64,000 nt of DNA from Alloascoidea africana (GCA_030581615.1 JAKTTT010000030.1:62001-126000); one strand, 5' to 3'; shown: positions 10,024 to 22,932, counted from the stretch's first letter. Numbers and translations are program-made. The notes: generated by a model not told the origin, from the letters alone.

Positions 10024-13000
10024 TCACAATTCTGCTTGCCGCATTCCAGCCGAAATTTTTGCTCCCAGCTTTAACAGCTCGTTAGTTGTAGTGGAAGCAA
10101 ATGCAACTACTCCTTTCTGCAAACTCCTGACAATTCTTCCATCTTTATTCTCCCGAATGGTGGTGCTTACGAGGTCGCGAACCCCAGAACCAATTCCTGC
10201 AATCGACTTTACAGGAGCAATTGCCGACACAACACTGAGAAGCTGATTCTGAACTATATCAGCTGTCCATATCGAGTTTAGTGTGGTTGATAACTTGGGA
10301 AACCCATTGATTCCATACAGTTCAAGTCCCCTTAACACCATATTCGCTTCGTCCAGAATGAAAAAGTTCATAAACTCAGACTTGCGAGTTCTCAAGCCAG
10401 CATAATCAACATTTTTTGCTCTGTAATCCAACGAAACTCTAACGGGCTTCACTTGGAACTTTTGAACAAATGATATATCTTCCTCGCCCACAAACAAGAA
10501 ACGCGGGTCCTTAAATTCTCCAAATCTAGTCAAAAACTCGAGCGTGTCCTGGTCGACATATAGCCTTAAGGGAAGCACATCGACAAACATTCGTATCTCA
10601 GTTGCCGCTAGTGTCGGGCAGGGTCGGATAGTTTCCATGACCAAGTGAAATATGCTGGATCCTACTTCACGCTGACCTGCATCCTTGAGGTAAGTGAGGA
10701 AAGTTGGCCAGGATGAAGTTGGGACGCTATCAATAATTTCCAGGTCTCTCACTTGCACATCTATCGACGTCATCAACTCGGCATTTCCTGCGTCTCCTTC
10801 ATCAAGGCCTCTACTGATACCTCGAATAACATTGGCATTGTTCAATCCATTCATTAGAACCTTTAATCCCCTTCCAACTATTTTTACCTTTGGAAAAGCG
10901 GATCTCTGTAAGGACAGAGTTTCATTTCTGTTAATGGCCGATTCAGCTTCAATGAACTCCTCTGTGTTATGAATATTCCTGTTGATATCCTTTCGAAGCC
11001 GTGCCGGATCGGAACCAGCTGGCAAAGCAACATGGATAGAATCGTACAGGTATTCACCAATAATTTCTGGCTCCTGATCACTGTCATTGTCATCACCTTC
11101 ATCGTCTGAGGAATCCGACTCTGGTGTATAGTGGTTGGAGCGTCCATTGAAAACCGACAATCTTCTCAAATCAGTGTCATCAGTCATTCGTTTCCGAACT
11201 TTCTCGTGCTCGTGCGCATACTCTTGCTGGCGTTTCGAAAATGCTTGGAAAGCTCTTGCTTCCACTCCCTTTACAGCATTGCTTATGGATAGTCTTGTTG
11301 TTTCCCAATCATAACCATCATGTAGATTAATAACACTCTTTGAAATATTTAACTTCAAAGACATTTGTATTATCCTTCTTTTATGTGCCCCGGATAACGT
11401 AGCTATTGACTGCGTAAAGTGGCTGTCATCAAATTGTAGTGTTGCGATGGAGTCTGACAGGTTTGCTACATCGTTGTTGGTTTCACCCCTTGGCGATTTT
11501 TGGCGATCAAAAGTGAGCTCATGTAGATCTCTATCGAGAAGAATGTCTGCATTACTACTCATTAATGACGATAGCATTGCATTCCTTCCAAAGTATGATG
11601 AGGTTGACGTCTGGTTCAGTCTTGATCGGCATTGATCCCCATAGTAGCTTTCAATGAAATCCAGCTTGGGAAGATCATCATTCACAAGATCAATGTCATC
11701 GGATGTCATGCTTCCTCTTCTGTTCGGCATGAACTCTTCAGAGTCTTCAGAAGCACGCTCAAAATAGTTTTGCTCCACATCTTCAAAAGCATCTATGAGG
11801 GACCGGCCATTCACGTGGTATTTTTCATCGTTAACAAAAGGAACTGGAGCTTTTAGGTCATTCATTAATTGAACAAGCGCTTGCATGGAGTCAGCACAAA
11901 TATCTAGAGCAACCGAATCTACCGTTATGGATAGATCACATAGAGGCTGTAACTGCGTTTTTCGATCATGCAAATGCCTCAGACTATCGGGAGTAAACGT
12001 TTTGGCATCGATGTGTACTGAATTGAGATTCATAACGGAAACAAAGCCCTGTTTTGAATACCACGTCAGAAGTGACCAAGCAGAGCTGTTATTGTTTAAG
12101 GGCTTGAGATCTTGGGACGGCGCAGACAAAAAGCTAGTATCGTCAATCAGCAGAAATGTTCCTGAGTGCACAAACGACTTGGCACTAGTGGTTCCAACAC
12201 TATCAACACAAAGCTCGATGGTTCCCTTTTTGATAACCAAAATTGCTTTAGATTTCAAGTGAAAAGGATTGAGACCAATAGCACAATCAGATAAGCTGAT
12301 TCGGAAATCCATAGAGGCATGTTCGCTGGTTTTGGAGATGTCTGAATCTGATGTCGAATTAGAGCTTAATTCATAATCCGTAACCTCATTGTTCTCCAGG
12401 AGTACCAGCCATTTGGCAAAGTATTCCATTTCGATATTACGAGGATATATAGTAACTGGTGATCCAACCCTGGTCTTTAGGAAGAATAAAGGTGAACTCT
12501 ATAGAAAATCCTTAGTAAATCCGCCAATAAGCTAAATTAGGAACTATACTTACCTTTAAATTTGGGTTTGATGTTTTGAAGAAAGTTTCATACGAAGGTC
12601 GATCCCCTTCATAGAAAGTTCGAACCGCCAAAACGTCCATTATACTGGCTTGAAAAGCGTTATCTGTGAAATATGCTGCTGCCAACTTTTTCACTTCCAG
12701 TGTTGCCTTACCGAAGCTAACTGAAATGTCAATGTTGAACTTTATCTTTTTGACGGAAAAATGAATTAATGATGCCGGCTTAGAGGGATACAGTATTGTG
12801 CTGCTCATTCGCACTTTTCGTTTGGTTTGCGTAGGCCTTTTCACTTCGGGCTTAATAGAAGGAGCAGCGTTTGCGTTAACCGGAGCATATGCTAGAAACG
12901 TTTGAATATGAGAAGCCAAGTACTTTATGTCGTTGAGAGATGTTGTGCAAGAAATCAAGTCAAATGCTAACTTCTTATTTCCCATTATGATATTTTCGTG

Positions 13001-14962
13001 TCCATTTTGATCAAAAAATTTAATAGGCTGCTTTTTCTCAAGTAATGACAATTCTATTTGAGTAATAGTAATATCATTAGAACCGTTCCAAACCAACTTG
13101 ACTTTGGATGTGTTTGCCGAATGTTGGATGGAATTGAAAGAAATTGGGTAAACTGTTAGTACTGCTTTTAGGGCTCCTTCATTAAGCGAAACATGAATCT
13201 GGTTTAGACTGCTCTGGAATACAATCGAGGAGCTTGATGTAGTCTTGCCTGATGATATCGTCTTGGATGGAGAATCTAACTGTGACAGTACTTCCAAAAC
13301 TGGAGACAGCTTGTAATAGAAAGATATCAAGTCATATAGATCGGAAGTTTCGAGGTAAGCTTTAGACTTTTTTGGACACAGAATAGTGGTGCCCTTGTTT
13401 TTGCTATCACCTGTCCAATGCTCAAACTTGATGTCACTTTTCTCTTTTATATCTTCGAAATAGAAGAGCTTAGCAAAGCTGTCTGTATTTTCGATGCCAC
13501 GGACAATTTCCAATGCTTGAACCTCGCCAAAGATCAGCCCGGTATCCTTCATATGTAGTTGAAATTCGGTCAAATTTAATCGAGTATTAGACTCATCGGA
13601 AAACAGTCCATTTGACAACAGTGTCGATTTTAGGTCTACCACCAGTTTATTCAGTTTGAAATAACTAAAACTTGGTTCTTCATTCTCCGTTTCATCTTTG
13701 TCCGTCTCGGAGGAGTCGCTGGGTATTGGAAGGGAAGGAGTTTTGGGTCTCCTAGTGTCGAAATCTGTTTTCGAAAAAACCGGTGAACCCCTTTTACTAG
13801 GGTATCTCGCCAGGTTTGGAGAGTACATTGCGGACCTGCTTCCATTCCCATTTGCTCCTGGGATATCTGGGGTAAGTTTTTTGTTGACATTCAATAGAAT
13901 ACGCTTTGCAACTTTCAGGCCATCTAAAGCAATAGTAGGAAAATATTTTCCAGCAACCTTTATCTCATCGACATCAACCGATAAATTTTGTACAGAAGTT
14001 CCCTCAAACTTCAGAGTACAGGTATTTATGTATAACACTTTTTGGTCCACTTGATGAGGTTCGTTATGTCCTGGCGAGAGTTGATTTGAGGTGGCACTCA
14101 TGTAAATAGTACTTGCTTCTTCATGGGTAAAAAGCATGCTATCCATTAGGGATGACTGGGCCATATCGTGATCATCACTGTCACTTTCTTCGTCTTCGTC
14201 TTCGTCGTCTTCGCTCAGATTATCACGGTTATCGTTATTGCTATGTGGCAACTCTGGACTCAGAAGCATAATCGTTAAATCGCTTATTGTAAACGTTCGA
14301 ACACCTCCATCTGTATGAAAATTGATCGACCCAATCAGAATTTGGAGTGTTATATCCTCGATAATTAGTGTTATTTTAAAATTTCGAATAACAATCTTGA
14401 GCTTTGAAAGGGCCAGCTCAACAGCTTTTGCCATATAGTTGTTTATTCCCATGAAGTTAGCGCCACCATAACCCCTTGCTCCTTCTGGCACATCAGCCTC
14501 ATTCGCTAATTCTGAGTCGTTTGAGAAAGACATTTCTGTAGCCTCTGTGTAATCCCCATTATCAGCCATAATGCTGCTAGCCAGATCAGCAGTGCTCCTG
14601 GCAAAAGAAAAATGCTCTTTTTCAAGTGCAGTGCTTAAGCTCATACTGAGACTCTCCCAACCATTTAGCTTGAGGTCTTGTTTTAGTGCTCCAATTATCG
14701 ATAAACCGTCAACTTCTACTTTGATTCCATCCCCCATTATCAGTTTGAGATCAAGCTTGTTGATTTTGCCATCTCGCATATGAAAACCTGGTAAGTTGAG
14801 TTTATCGGAGTCTAGCTCGATATCATTTAATGAGAAGTTGGGTTGCGAAGCACCAAGACTGACCTCTAGATTCGCAGGATCAATATCCGAAAATAGGGAT
14901 ATCTGCTGCAATATGTAGGAGACCAGTCTCTTCTGGATATTTTGCGATAGCCAGGAAGCCAT
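10024..14962 (-). CDS. ATG2: Autophagy lipid-transfer protein Atg2
   Basis: Bridge-like lipid-transfer protein that moves phospholipid from ER to the growing phagophore, with Atg18 and Atg9. Exons are 12554-14962 and 10024-12498, with a 55-nt intron (GTAAGT to TATAG). The product is 1627 aa (S. cerevisiae 1592). The start MASWLSQNIQKRLVSYILQQ at 14962 aligns with the yeast N-terminus (MAFWLPQNIQKRLLLYVLQQ). The frame stays open 84 codons upstream to a GTG, but that part is not family-like. The chorein_N region covers roughly 1-110. Acidic inserts are rich in Asp/Glu/Ser. The ATG C-terminal region ends at the ISAGMRQAEL tail. The splice joins ..TSNPNLK to SSPLFFLKTRVGSP, and both sides are in frame. 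Confidence 0.95.
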
Positions 14963-15845
14963 GTTTTCCAGAGCGATACAACTGGGTCTTTGTCTTGAAG
15001 AGGATGTCAGAGGGGTTGCAGCACCAGAGTGACAATAGAAGCGTGACACCCTTTCTTTCTCTTGGAGATGTGCACTCACCAACAAAGAGCAGGACTGAGA
15101 AGAAGCCAGAGTTTCGCTGAAACAAGCAAAAAGCAGAGAAAGAAAAGCAGTCGCAAGCGCAAGTGCGAAACAGAGAGAAGTCAACTGTCGCCACTGATGG
15201 ATGTCTAGGTGCACCTCTGCTCTTTCTTATCTGGCCCCTGATGAGCGTAGTGCTAGAGTCTGTCGTGATTAGTGTGGCTGTTGCCTCAGACAGAGCCTAA
15301 CCCAAACCAAAGCTGGTCTAAACGATTCAAAATCTGGAATAGAGACAGGGTGGATACCCAAGATTCGCTGGATAATGGATTTGAACCTGTCTATTTCCGT
15401 GGTTCTCGCCCATCCGAGGACCGGGTGCGGTTAGGTCCGCCAGCACAAGGTCCTTGGAGACGAAGCTAATAACACAAGAAGACCCCAATGCTTATCCTAG
15501 GAGTACCGTTACGCTTAGTACAGCTTTTAACTGAGCAGAAATTTAAATATACAGTCTTGATAGCTAATTTTGCACCAAGTATGGTGCACTTTTAACAACG
15601 TATAGAGCCTAGATGTCAAGTTGAACCCCTGGTTCTCTGGTCGGATTCTTGGAAATATAAGATGCTTTTAATCCCAAGATTCCGGTGTAGATTACCACTT
15701 TAAGCCAAAAGGTTCATGAATAACTGATCGCATATTGTCTTAGGAGCCCGATTCCCGTATTTATTCTCCGTGATATATAGTCACGTGCAAATGACCTTAC
15801 TATAAGATCGGATGCTTCTCTCTGGGTTATTGTCATTAAAACAAA
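14963..15845. other. Divergent intergenic region ATG2 / SDH8
   Basis: 883 bp. The first 250 bp remain open in the ATG2 frame but look non-coding. A 65-codon frame near 15272-15469 is probably chance. Sequences at 15376-15386 resemble an RNA polymerase III B box, but no tRNA folds around them. Confidence 0.5.
15782..15787. promoter_or_regulatory. CACGTG box before SDH8
   Basis: A palindromic CACGTG lies 59 bp upstream of the SDH8 ATG, next to an ATATATA stretch. In yeasts this hexamer binds bHLH factors such as Cbf1, which control respiration genes in several species. The factor here is inferred. Confidence 0.4.
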
Positions 15846-16271
15846 ATGCTGGCCTTGCGAAGCATAAGATCCAATACTTGTCGCTCAATCTCGAGAAAGT
15901 TGAGCGTCTATCAGCCTTTATATCTACCCCAGTCTTCGAGATTCATTTCCTTCACGCCTACCCCTGGCCCTCCTAAACTCCCAAAAGAAGAACAAGAAGA
16001 ATTCGAACGATTACAACAGGTCGCCAATAGCCAAATAGCAATAGAGGACTACAATAAAGAGATTGAAGCTGAAAACAAAGAGGACCAACATCTTGAGAAG
16101 AGTGGGCCGGCCATAAAAAACGATATTGGCGGCTTTCATCCAGAGTATGTTGGTACTATTCCGGAGTTTGAAGGAGACGTCAATCCCAAGACTGGTGAAA
16201 TAGGTGGACCAAAACAGGATCCTCTAAGACACGGAGACTACTCGTTCAACGGAAGAGTTACGGATTTCTAA
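15846..16271 (+). CDS. SDH8: Succinate dehydrogenase assembly factor 4 (Sdh8/SDHAF4)
   Basis: Small mitochondrial matrix chaperone (141 aa) that binds flavinylated Sdh1 and protects it before complex II assembly. The N-terminal ~40 residues are rich in Arg/Ser without acidic residues, typical of a mitochondrial presequence. The C-terminus carries the family signature: GEIGGPKQDPLRHGDYSFNGRVTDF, close to the conserved G-x-x-GGPKG..PTR(Y/F)GDWE..GR..DF. A Glu/Lys-rich linker lies between. There is no intron, and the ATG at 15846 follows a CACGTG/TATA-like promoter. Length is normal for the family. Confidence 0.9.
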   Translation: MLALRSIRSNTCRSISRKLSVYQPLYLPQSSRFISFTPTPGPPKLPKEEQEEFERLQQVANSQIAIEDYNKEIEAENKEDQHLEKSGPAIKNDIGGFHPEYVGTIPEFEGDVNPKTGEIGGPKQDPLRHGDYSFNGRVTDF

Positions 16272-16344
16272 TGGCTATAATCTTGATATTTTAGTCAAGA
16301 GTATATACTTTTATGGTTATATATTTGTGCCCCGAATGTATCGA

Positions 16345-18788
16345 TCATAGTTCAACTTCCTCAAACTTTTTTGAAATAGCACTTAAAGCATCTTCCAATT
16401 GCTTCCGACTACTTTGTACCACGTTTGCTTCGTCTTGTATTAAGCGCTGAATTGCTGCTAATTGGTTAATGCTGCCCCCCTTAATCAGGGGGAGATTGGC
16501 GGCCCGATTGGAAGACAATGGAACAGAATTGCTAATTCCAAGTGTGTGGTAAGATCTCTTCAAATTTTCCAGCTGGCTATCGAGATCATCGACTTGTCTT
16601 CCCAACCCTTTTTTAGGGTCATCAATTAATCGCCTAACACGTCTAAGTTCTTTGAACCAGGCCCTCTCAGCGTCGCTTATTGGAACCTGCTCCCGTTTAC
16701 TCAAGCGCTTCGACAAATCATCTAAACGAGAAAGCAGGCTTGTATTTCTTTCTCTTATTTTATCCAAATCTGCTTGCGAACTAACGCCTTCGGAAACTCT
16801 CTTGATGCGATCTCTTAGATCATTAACTTTATGTAACTGGCGATGTAATTCGCTTTGTTGTGTTCCCAGCCTCTGATGTATAATTAGTCCTGCTTGTTGT
16901 AATTTTGCAACCTCATGAGAAGTTGCTTCGCTAATCTTAGTAATATATGCTAGAGTAACCATGTTTTCATTATCCACCTGTTCTTTGTCTGAACCGGCGA
17001 CAATCAGTTTTCTATGGTAGGCTTCATGTGGAATGTCACAGCGGATTTGAACTGTATTCAAAAGGTTTTGAAGTTCAGTGATTGGCGTGTCTATTAAAGT
17101 CACATAATTCTTTTGGTCTTCACTCAAAGAAGAAGTGAAATTTCTTGGGTTTGATGAATCGGTATGCCTCTCTGGTTTAGTTACAGAAGACTCGAAAACT
17201 CCAACTGTATGTCCTTGTGTCGAGACTATACAGCACAAAATGTGATCATTAGAATCGTCAACAAAAATATTGAAACCAATGAGTGGGTTTCGGTTAGAAT
17301 ACAGTCTAGACACCTTTGAGGAGATCGAATCATAAGCGAACATAGAGTTGACGCCAACGTCTCCAGTTTCAATCTGCTCATTAAACTTTGAAACCCAGTT
17401 GGATATATCGTACTTTAAAACTTCATTGCTTGTTGTAACAAAAAAGTTATTTGGAAAATTGCTGAAAGAAAGAAGCTTGAAAGATGAATGATTGCTTCGA
17501 AATGCCTGGTTGGACTCTATAATTGAAAGAGTCGGCTTCAACGGATCAAGAATTGGAGGCTCAGAGTCATCATCATCAGCTTCGTCACTATCCTCATCGT
17601 TACTGTGCGAATTTTCTGTTTCCCATTTCATTACTAGGGGTAAATCTTGTATCATTACAGTAACTCGACCCAAATTGTTCACGGTGGATATAATACTGAA
17701 ATCCTCACAGTTGATAGAGGTTAAATCAACCCCCTCACCTTCGTACAAAGCATCGGGGAAAGGTGTCAGAGAAAATGGACCCTGTAACGCAGTCTTTGTA
17801 AATTCAGGTGTCTTCAGCAGAAGTAGTTCTTTACTTAACCCCCCATATTGATCAGCCCGTAATTCCTTCTGAGACTTTTTCAATTGTTTAAACAAATCAG
17901 ACACCCAACTCAGTTGGGTGACATATCTATGCTTTTTTGAATGTTGGATCACTTCTGTGGTGTGGTTTCGAAGCATCAGAGCAGCCTCATCAAACAAGCT
18001 ATTGAGGTCTTCTTCCGTGATTGCAATACTTTTTGGGACAAATGGATATAGAGCGTAAATATCGCCTTCCTTTGTGTAAATGTATAAAGTAAGCTTTCCG
18101 TGGATTTCAGACTTGGAGCCAAAAGAAATGGAAACAGGGTCTTCTATACTCTCACTTCCTAGTCCTAATCCTAAAGGTATTCCCCCTAGGCTTGAAGCAG
18201 AACCGCCTAACTTCGTCTCACTCTCTGGCTGGCCAAAACTAATGTTCAAATCAAATGACCGGATAACAGCATCTGAGTATAACACAATCAAGATCGCATC
18301 CTGTTTCCCAAGGTCATTCCACAAGACCTTTAAAATTTTGTTTGTTGAAAGCGGAGATCCAACCTCAAAGCATCTTGTGTAAATTGATTCTTCCTTTGAA
18401 GACATGAAGCCAGCAGGTGGTAGAACTGAAACTACTAACCTGTGGTCTCCCCATATTGCCATCAACGAACCAGAACTATTCAGCTCAATGGCTTTTATTT
18501 CAAAGTCAACATGAGGTAAATGAAGAATCTAATAAATCATCAAAGGTCAGGATAGTTATCTTCACCAATTAAATCGTTGGTGCTACTTACTTTGTACCCA
18601 TTAGATGAGCCAAGCACATCGGCACATCGCAAAACATTATCAACTGCAACAAAGACTTCACTTTTGAATCTAACACCAATTTTGTTCTGAAAGTATGTCG
18701 GTGCCAAGTTTGGCTTAGAAAAGTTAGGGGTGCTATGAAAAATCTTCTGGTTCTGAAGTGAAGTAAGAAATGATTCAGTCGTCGACAT
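16345..18788 (-). CDS. NUP82: Nucleoporin Nup82
   Basis: Cytoplasmic-face nuclear pore subunit (Nup82-Nup159-Nsp1 complex; NUP88 in animals), needed for mRNA export. There are two exons, 18591-18788 and 16345-18528, separated by a 62-nt intron (GTAAGT to TTAG). The product is 793 aa (S. cerevisiae 713). Exon 1 encodes MSTTESFLTS..SNGYK; exon 2 continues ILHLPHVDFEIKAIELNSSGSLMAIWG, the first blades of a beta-propeller that extends to about residue 480. The last 250 residues are heptad-rich coiled coil (..LHRQLHKVNDLRDRIKRVSEG, ..LDDLDSQLENLKRSY), which pairs with Nsp1 and Nup159. Sequence conservation is low in this family, so the call rests on architecture plus local similarity. Confidence 0.85.
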
Positions 18789-19082
18789 GTTGACCAGTTG
18801 ATTGGAAGCCGCGTGGCAACTTAAAGAGACAAGCAATTATATGTGCACGCTCTGGTCTTTGGCAAATAAAAAAAGACACGGCACAAAAAAGACTTCTGTT
18901 TGCTATTTTAAAAACTAATACAAAAATGCGATTTTCAAAAGTGTTTTAAGAATGCTCAAGTCTGCAATCCAGTGTTTGTTCTCTGCCAAAAAAAAAAGGG
19001 TCATTGGAGGTATCTTTCATCAAGAGAAAAAAATGAACCTGATGAAAACTCATCTTCAACTTTTCTACTAAGAACCAGAATC

Positions 19083-21375
19083 ATGGCCTCTTCTAGCAAA
19101 AACGAGAAATTTGATGACTTGTTTGCCCGGCTAGTGACCACCATCAGGGCTTCTTCTGCACTGGGCGCTCAGGACGTCAATTTTCACAGAACCCTTAATA
19201 ATGCTAATACAGTTGCCATAGATAATTCGTCCCATCGGCTTCTCAATGTCGTTAATTCAATATTAGCAGGTTCAGAAACGAGAGAGAAAGCCTCACTACA
19301 TTTTGGCGTATCGCAATTTGAAAAAGAGTGGGATAACATTGGTAATACTTTAGACTCGCTATTCGAAAGAGCTGATATAGCACTGGACCAAGCACATCAA
19401 GAGCGAAGAGGAAATAAAAATCGCACAACCAATGAAAACTCAAACTTGACATATCTGGATGATGGTGTCCAAGACCGACAGGCTAAAAGATTAGGGAAAA
19501 TGGAGAAACCACAGCTGGCTTTCAAAAGGAAGGTCGACAATTCAGAATCACATCCATTCAAACCTTTATTAACATCTAAACCAAATGCCCTTGTTCCATT
19601 CAGTGAAGTTTTTGAGATAAAACAGGATGACAAAGGAAGCGTATAGTAAGGTTCTTTGCTTTTGTAAATTATGCACAAAAGATCGGTTACTAACAATCTG
19701 TTGTAGTTACAATCAGCCTTACGAAACAGAGATAAATAACCAGCCATATCCTGAATTTATTCTTGAGCGTTCAGAGCCAATAAATAGTACGCCTTGGGAA
19801 TCTACTTCGGCTGAGTTTATTAATACTCCGGAGAAATTATCGACTATGGTTGAACAACTGAAAAATGAGTCGGTAATAGCAGTTGATGTAGAGCATCACG
19901 ACTATCGGAGTTTCTATGGCATTGTATGCTTGATCCAGATCAGCTCCCGAACGCAGGATTGGATCATTGATACTCTTGCTCTTCGAGAGGAACTTGAACA
20001 GCTGAATATAGTATTCACCAACCCTAAAATTGTCAAGGTTTTCCATGGAGCTTTTATGGATATAGTTTGGCTTCAACGAGACTTTGGAGTTTACGTTGTC
20101 AGCTTGTTTGATACATACCATGCCAGCAAGGTTCTTGAATTTCCAAAGCATAGTCTTGCTTATCTTCTGGAAAAGTTTGCCCATTTTAAGACCTCAAAAA
20201 AGTATCAATTGGCTGACTGGAGACGAAGACCTCTTTCAAAACCAATGATACAATATGCACGAGCTGACACCCATTTCTTATTGAATATTTTTGATAAGCT
20301 AAAGAACATGCTGATTGAGAAAGAAAAGGTCAAGTTTGTACTACACGAATCAAGAAATGTGGCGAGCAAAAGATATGAATATGCTAAATTCATGCCAGCT
20401 GACAACTCGAAAAATATATATCACTCTGAACCATGGATGAGGATTATGAATCAATACAGTATAGACATGTCAAAAATTCATGTCATGAAAGCTCTATTCC
20501 TCTGGCGAGACAAAATTGCGCGAGAAGAAGATGAATCCCTCGGATTTATAATGCCTAATCAGCTGCTTGCCTCCCTGGTTGCTACACCTCCAAAGGATAC
20601 TGCGAGTGTTCTGGCATGTAGTAATGTTATTACTAACCATGTGAGGGCGAATGCTGGAACAATTGTGAAAATAATTGAGAGCGCTCTAAAGATTAAGGTC
20701 GAAAATCACAACTTTGATCTCGAGCGAGGCAAGGCACATAAATCAACGAGCAGTATAGACTGCCCTGAGCCAGATGCATCGTACTTATCTGTATTTAAAT
20801 CGTTACAGAATGCTTGTCTCGTGAGGTCCATGAGTTCAAGTGGGTCAAAGGAAGAAACCTCAAAGGTAATTAGAACAGGAAAGAACCCTGTGGGGGTATT
20901 TGGTATTGCGTATACCGACAAGGGCAAGTCGCTTTATACGAGTGCTATGTTTTCTGATAGAAGACTTGAAGTTGGTGAAGAAGCAGTATCATTGTCTCTG
21001 TATGCTACTCCTGAATTGGATAGTGAGGAGGACGATAGCGAATCCGAAGGAATTACCCAACAAGAAGACCACAACAAGGAAGCACCCAATGAAGTAGTCA
21101 CTTTAAAGAAAGGCAAGCCTGATTTTCTCAGTTCCAGGCCTCAACTACCAACTCGCCGAACGACTACTGATGTGGAATTGCCTTTGGATATAAACGTGGT
21201 TGACTATGCATCGTCAGAACGTGTACTAAAGGAAAGTGGTGGCAAAAAGAAGAAGCAGAAGAAACAAAAACATGAAAATGATTTCTACAGCCGTGAATCC
21301 AATGGACCAAAACCCTTGAAGAAAAGAGCTAATACTACTGTCGACAGAAATTTGACAATTAAAAAGAAAAGGTGA
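19083..21375 (+). CDS. RRP6: Nuclear exosome 3'-5' exoribonuclease Rrp6
   Basis: Nuclear exosome subunit that trims rRNA and snoRNA 3' ends and degrades aberrant RNA. Exons are 19083-19645 and 19707-21375. The intron has donor GTAAGG, a TTACTAAC branch site at 19687-19694 and acceptor GTAG. The product is 743 aa (S. cerevisiae 733). The PMC2NT (Rrp47-binding) region is at about 10-100. The DEDD-Y exonuclease has D248 and E250 in AVDVEHHDYRS, D306 in FHGAFMDIVWLQRD, and Y371/D375 in YARADTHFLL. An HRDC domain follows at about 460-540. The C-terminus is Lys-rich and likely nuclear-localising. The join gives GSVYYNQPYETEIN. The other GT four bases earlier would break the frame. The start at 19083 was chosen because the product aligns from there; upstream sequence has no other ATG in frame. 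Confidence 0.95.
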
Positions 21376-21807
21376 TGGAATCATGTAGAATAAACATTAA
21401 TTAATAGATCAAATTATGGATTTTGTGTTTTTTAGGTTAAATATCAGTCATTTCAACAGGTTGTATACAATAGAAATTGAACAGAAAAACCTTATAACAA
21501 GATATCAGAAAAAATAACAATAAATTGTCTTCAAGATTGAGAGACACTAATTAAAGAAATTTTTAGCAATTCATAATACTATACAAGCCGACAACATGAT
21601 TTTTAGAAAGTAAGCAAAAAAAAGCAATTAAGTAAAAACAAAAACCAAATATATTTTATAACATAAAGATTTTTGATGGGCATCTATAATTGTGACTGTT
21701 GTACAAACATTTCCTTTCATTCAAAATCTTGGTGAAAAAGCAGCCCGATGATGGGCTTTATCCATAAGCGAAAGTCAAGTATTCAAGATGTCGAATAGTT
21801 TATAGCT
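21376..21807. other. Convergent AT-rich spacer
   Basis: 432 bp between the 3' ends of RRP6 and the globin gene, very AT-rich. No gene or RNA was recognised. Confidence 0.6.
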
Positions 21808-22932
21808 TTACATTATAATACAGTCTTGCTCGGTATCATGTCTGGCTCTGGTTCGCGTGGAAGACATGGCCTTTCTCGAGATACCAAACTGATTGCTTGA
21901 ATAAGAGATGGTTTTGTTTAGTGTATCCACCTCGATAAAGGTCTGAGGAGGACCAGTGGGGTTTTCCATTGTTGGGGTTTCCAAGACCGGCAATGCATTA
22001 AAAGAGAGAGAGGAGGGCCTCTCTTGTTTGATTGGGCGTTTGCCGTGATTTAACTGATAAATGAATGGTTTGCGCTTTAACCTTGATAATAAGCTTGAGA
22101 CCGGCTCCAGTGGTTGGGACTCTACGCGCTTTAAAGTGACTGCAGAGCCTTTTCTTGTCAAAGACTTTCTTTCGAAATTAATCTCTGTGGAATCAACATC
22201 ACGCTCAAGGCTTAAATTTTTTCTCGGTTCTAATGGAAAATTTGGAATTGGGTGATCTATTCCATCTTGAAGAAGTTTATTTGCAAGGTAGCTGTATATT
22301 TTCACCCATGCATCTTCTATTTCTAATGTGAATTCGTGTTGGAGACGGTCTTCCAATGTCCGAATCAAAGCAATGCCCATGAGATCAAAATGCGCGGTTT
22401 CGATATTCAAAATGCGAGAATGTCGTCGAGCAAGACATCCTAGGTAGTCATCCAGTACCTCAATGTGTTCTAGGTTTGCAATTGCTGATGTTAGAACTCC
22501 AGCAAACGATATAGCCTGGTGTCTAACGGAAGGATATAGAGATTCTAACTCGGGATGCATAGATAACAATGTGGCATAAAACTGCCGGCAAAAGTTTGAA
22601 GAAGCAAATCCACTGCTAGTTACTGGTTTGGGAGTGCCAGACAAGCTAACTTGGCGAACAATACCATCTACTGAAGGTTCGTCTTCCATCATCTTGCTCC
22701 AGATGGTTTTTATAAGATTTATTTCATGCTGAGAAAGGAGAAGCTCGACTGGATGACTAGAGGAATTCTGAGAGAGAGAGGCAGAATAGGACTCTGACAT
22801 TAGTATTGTCTTTGACTGCGGTTTGTTGGGTAAGAGGTCTTCATTGTTGATATTGATGCTTCTTGGTTCGGAACTAACAGTAGATGAAGCAGTTGTCAAG
22901 TGCGAATAATCACTATAAGTTGATGCAGCCAT
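21808..22932 (-). CDS. Globin-domain protein with C-terminal CaaX box
   Basis: Intronless gene of 374 aa. Residues about 63-225 form a single-domain globin: helix A QHEINLIKTIW, CD/E region SLYPSVRHQAISF (H138-Q139 near the distal position), and LARRHSRILNIETAHFDLMGIALIRTLEDRL with the likely proximal haem ligand H171. This is the pattern of flavohaemoglobin-type globins, but no reductase domain follows. Flanks are Ser/Thr- and Arg-rich and probably disordered. The last four residues are C371-I-I-M, a textbook farnesylation CaaX motif, preceded by arginines (RTRARHDTEQD). The stop TAA follows directly. The nearest S. cerevisiae relative is the globin-like YNL234W. A membrane-bound haem sensor or redox protein is the inferred role; no function is proven. 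Confidence 0.85.
   Translation of the reverse strand: MAASTYSDYSHLTTASSTVSSEPRSININNEDLLPNKPQSKTILMSESYSASLSQNSSSHPVELLLSQHEINLIKTIWSKMMEDEPSVDGIVRQVSLSGTPKPVTSSGFASSNFCRQFYATLLSMHPELESLYPSVRHQAISFAGVLTSAIANLEHIEVLDDYLGCLARRHSRILNIETAHFDLMGIALIRTLEDRLQHEFTLEIEDAWVKIYSYLANKLLQDGIDHPIPNFPLEPRKNLSLERDVDSTEINFERKSLTRKGSAVTLKRVESQPLEPVSSLLSRLKRKPFIYQLNHGKRPIKQERPSSLSFNALPVLETPTMENPTGPPQTFIEVDTLNKTISYSSNQFGISRKAMSSTRTRARHDTEQDCIIM

Noticed and set aside
14963-15214. 84-codon N-terminal extension of ATG2
   Set aside because: It has no ATG start, and conservation begins exactly at MASWLSQ at 14962.
15340-15430. Possible tRNA on the minus strand (GGTTCAAATCC B-box-like word)
   Set aside because: The T stem pairs at only three of five positions and no acceptor stem or anticodon arm forms.
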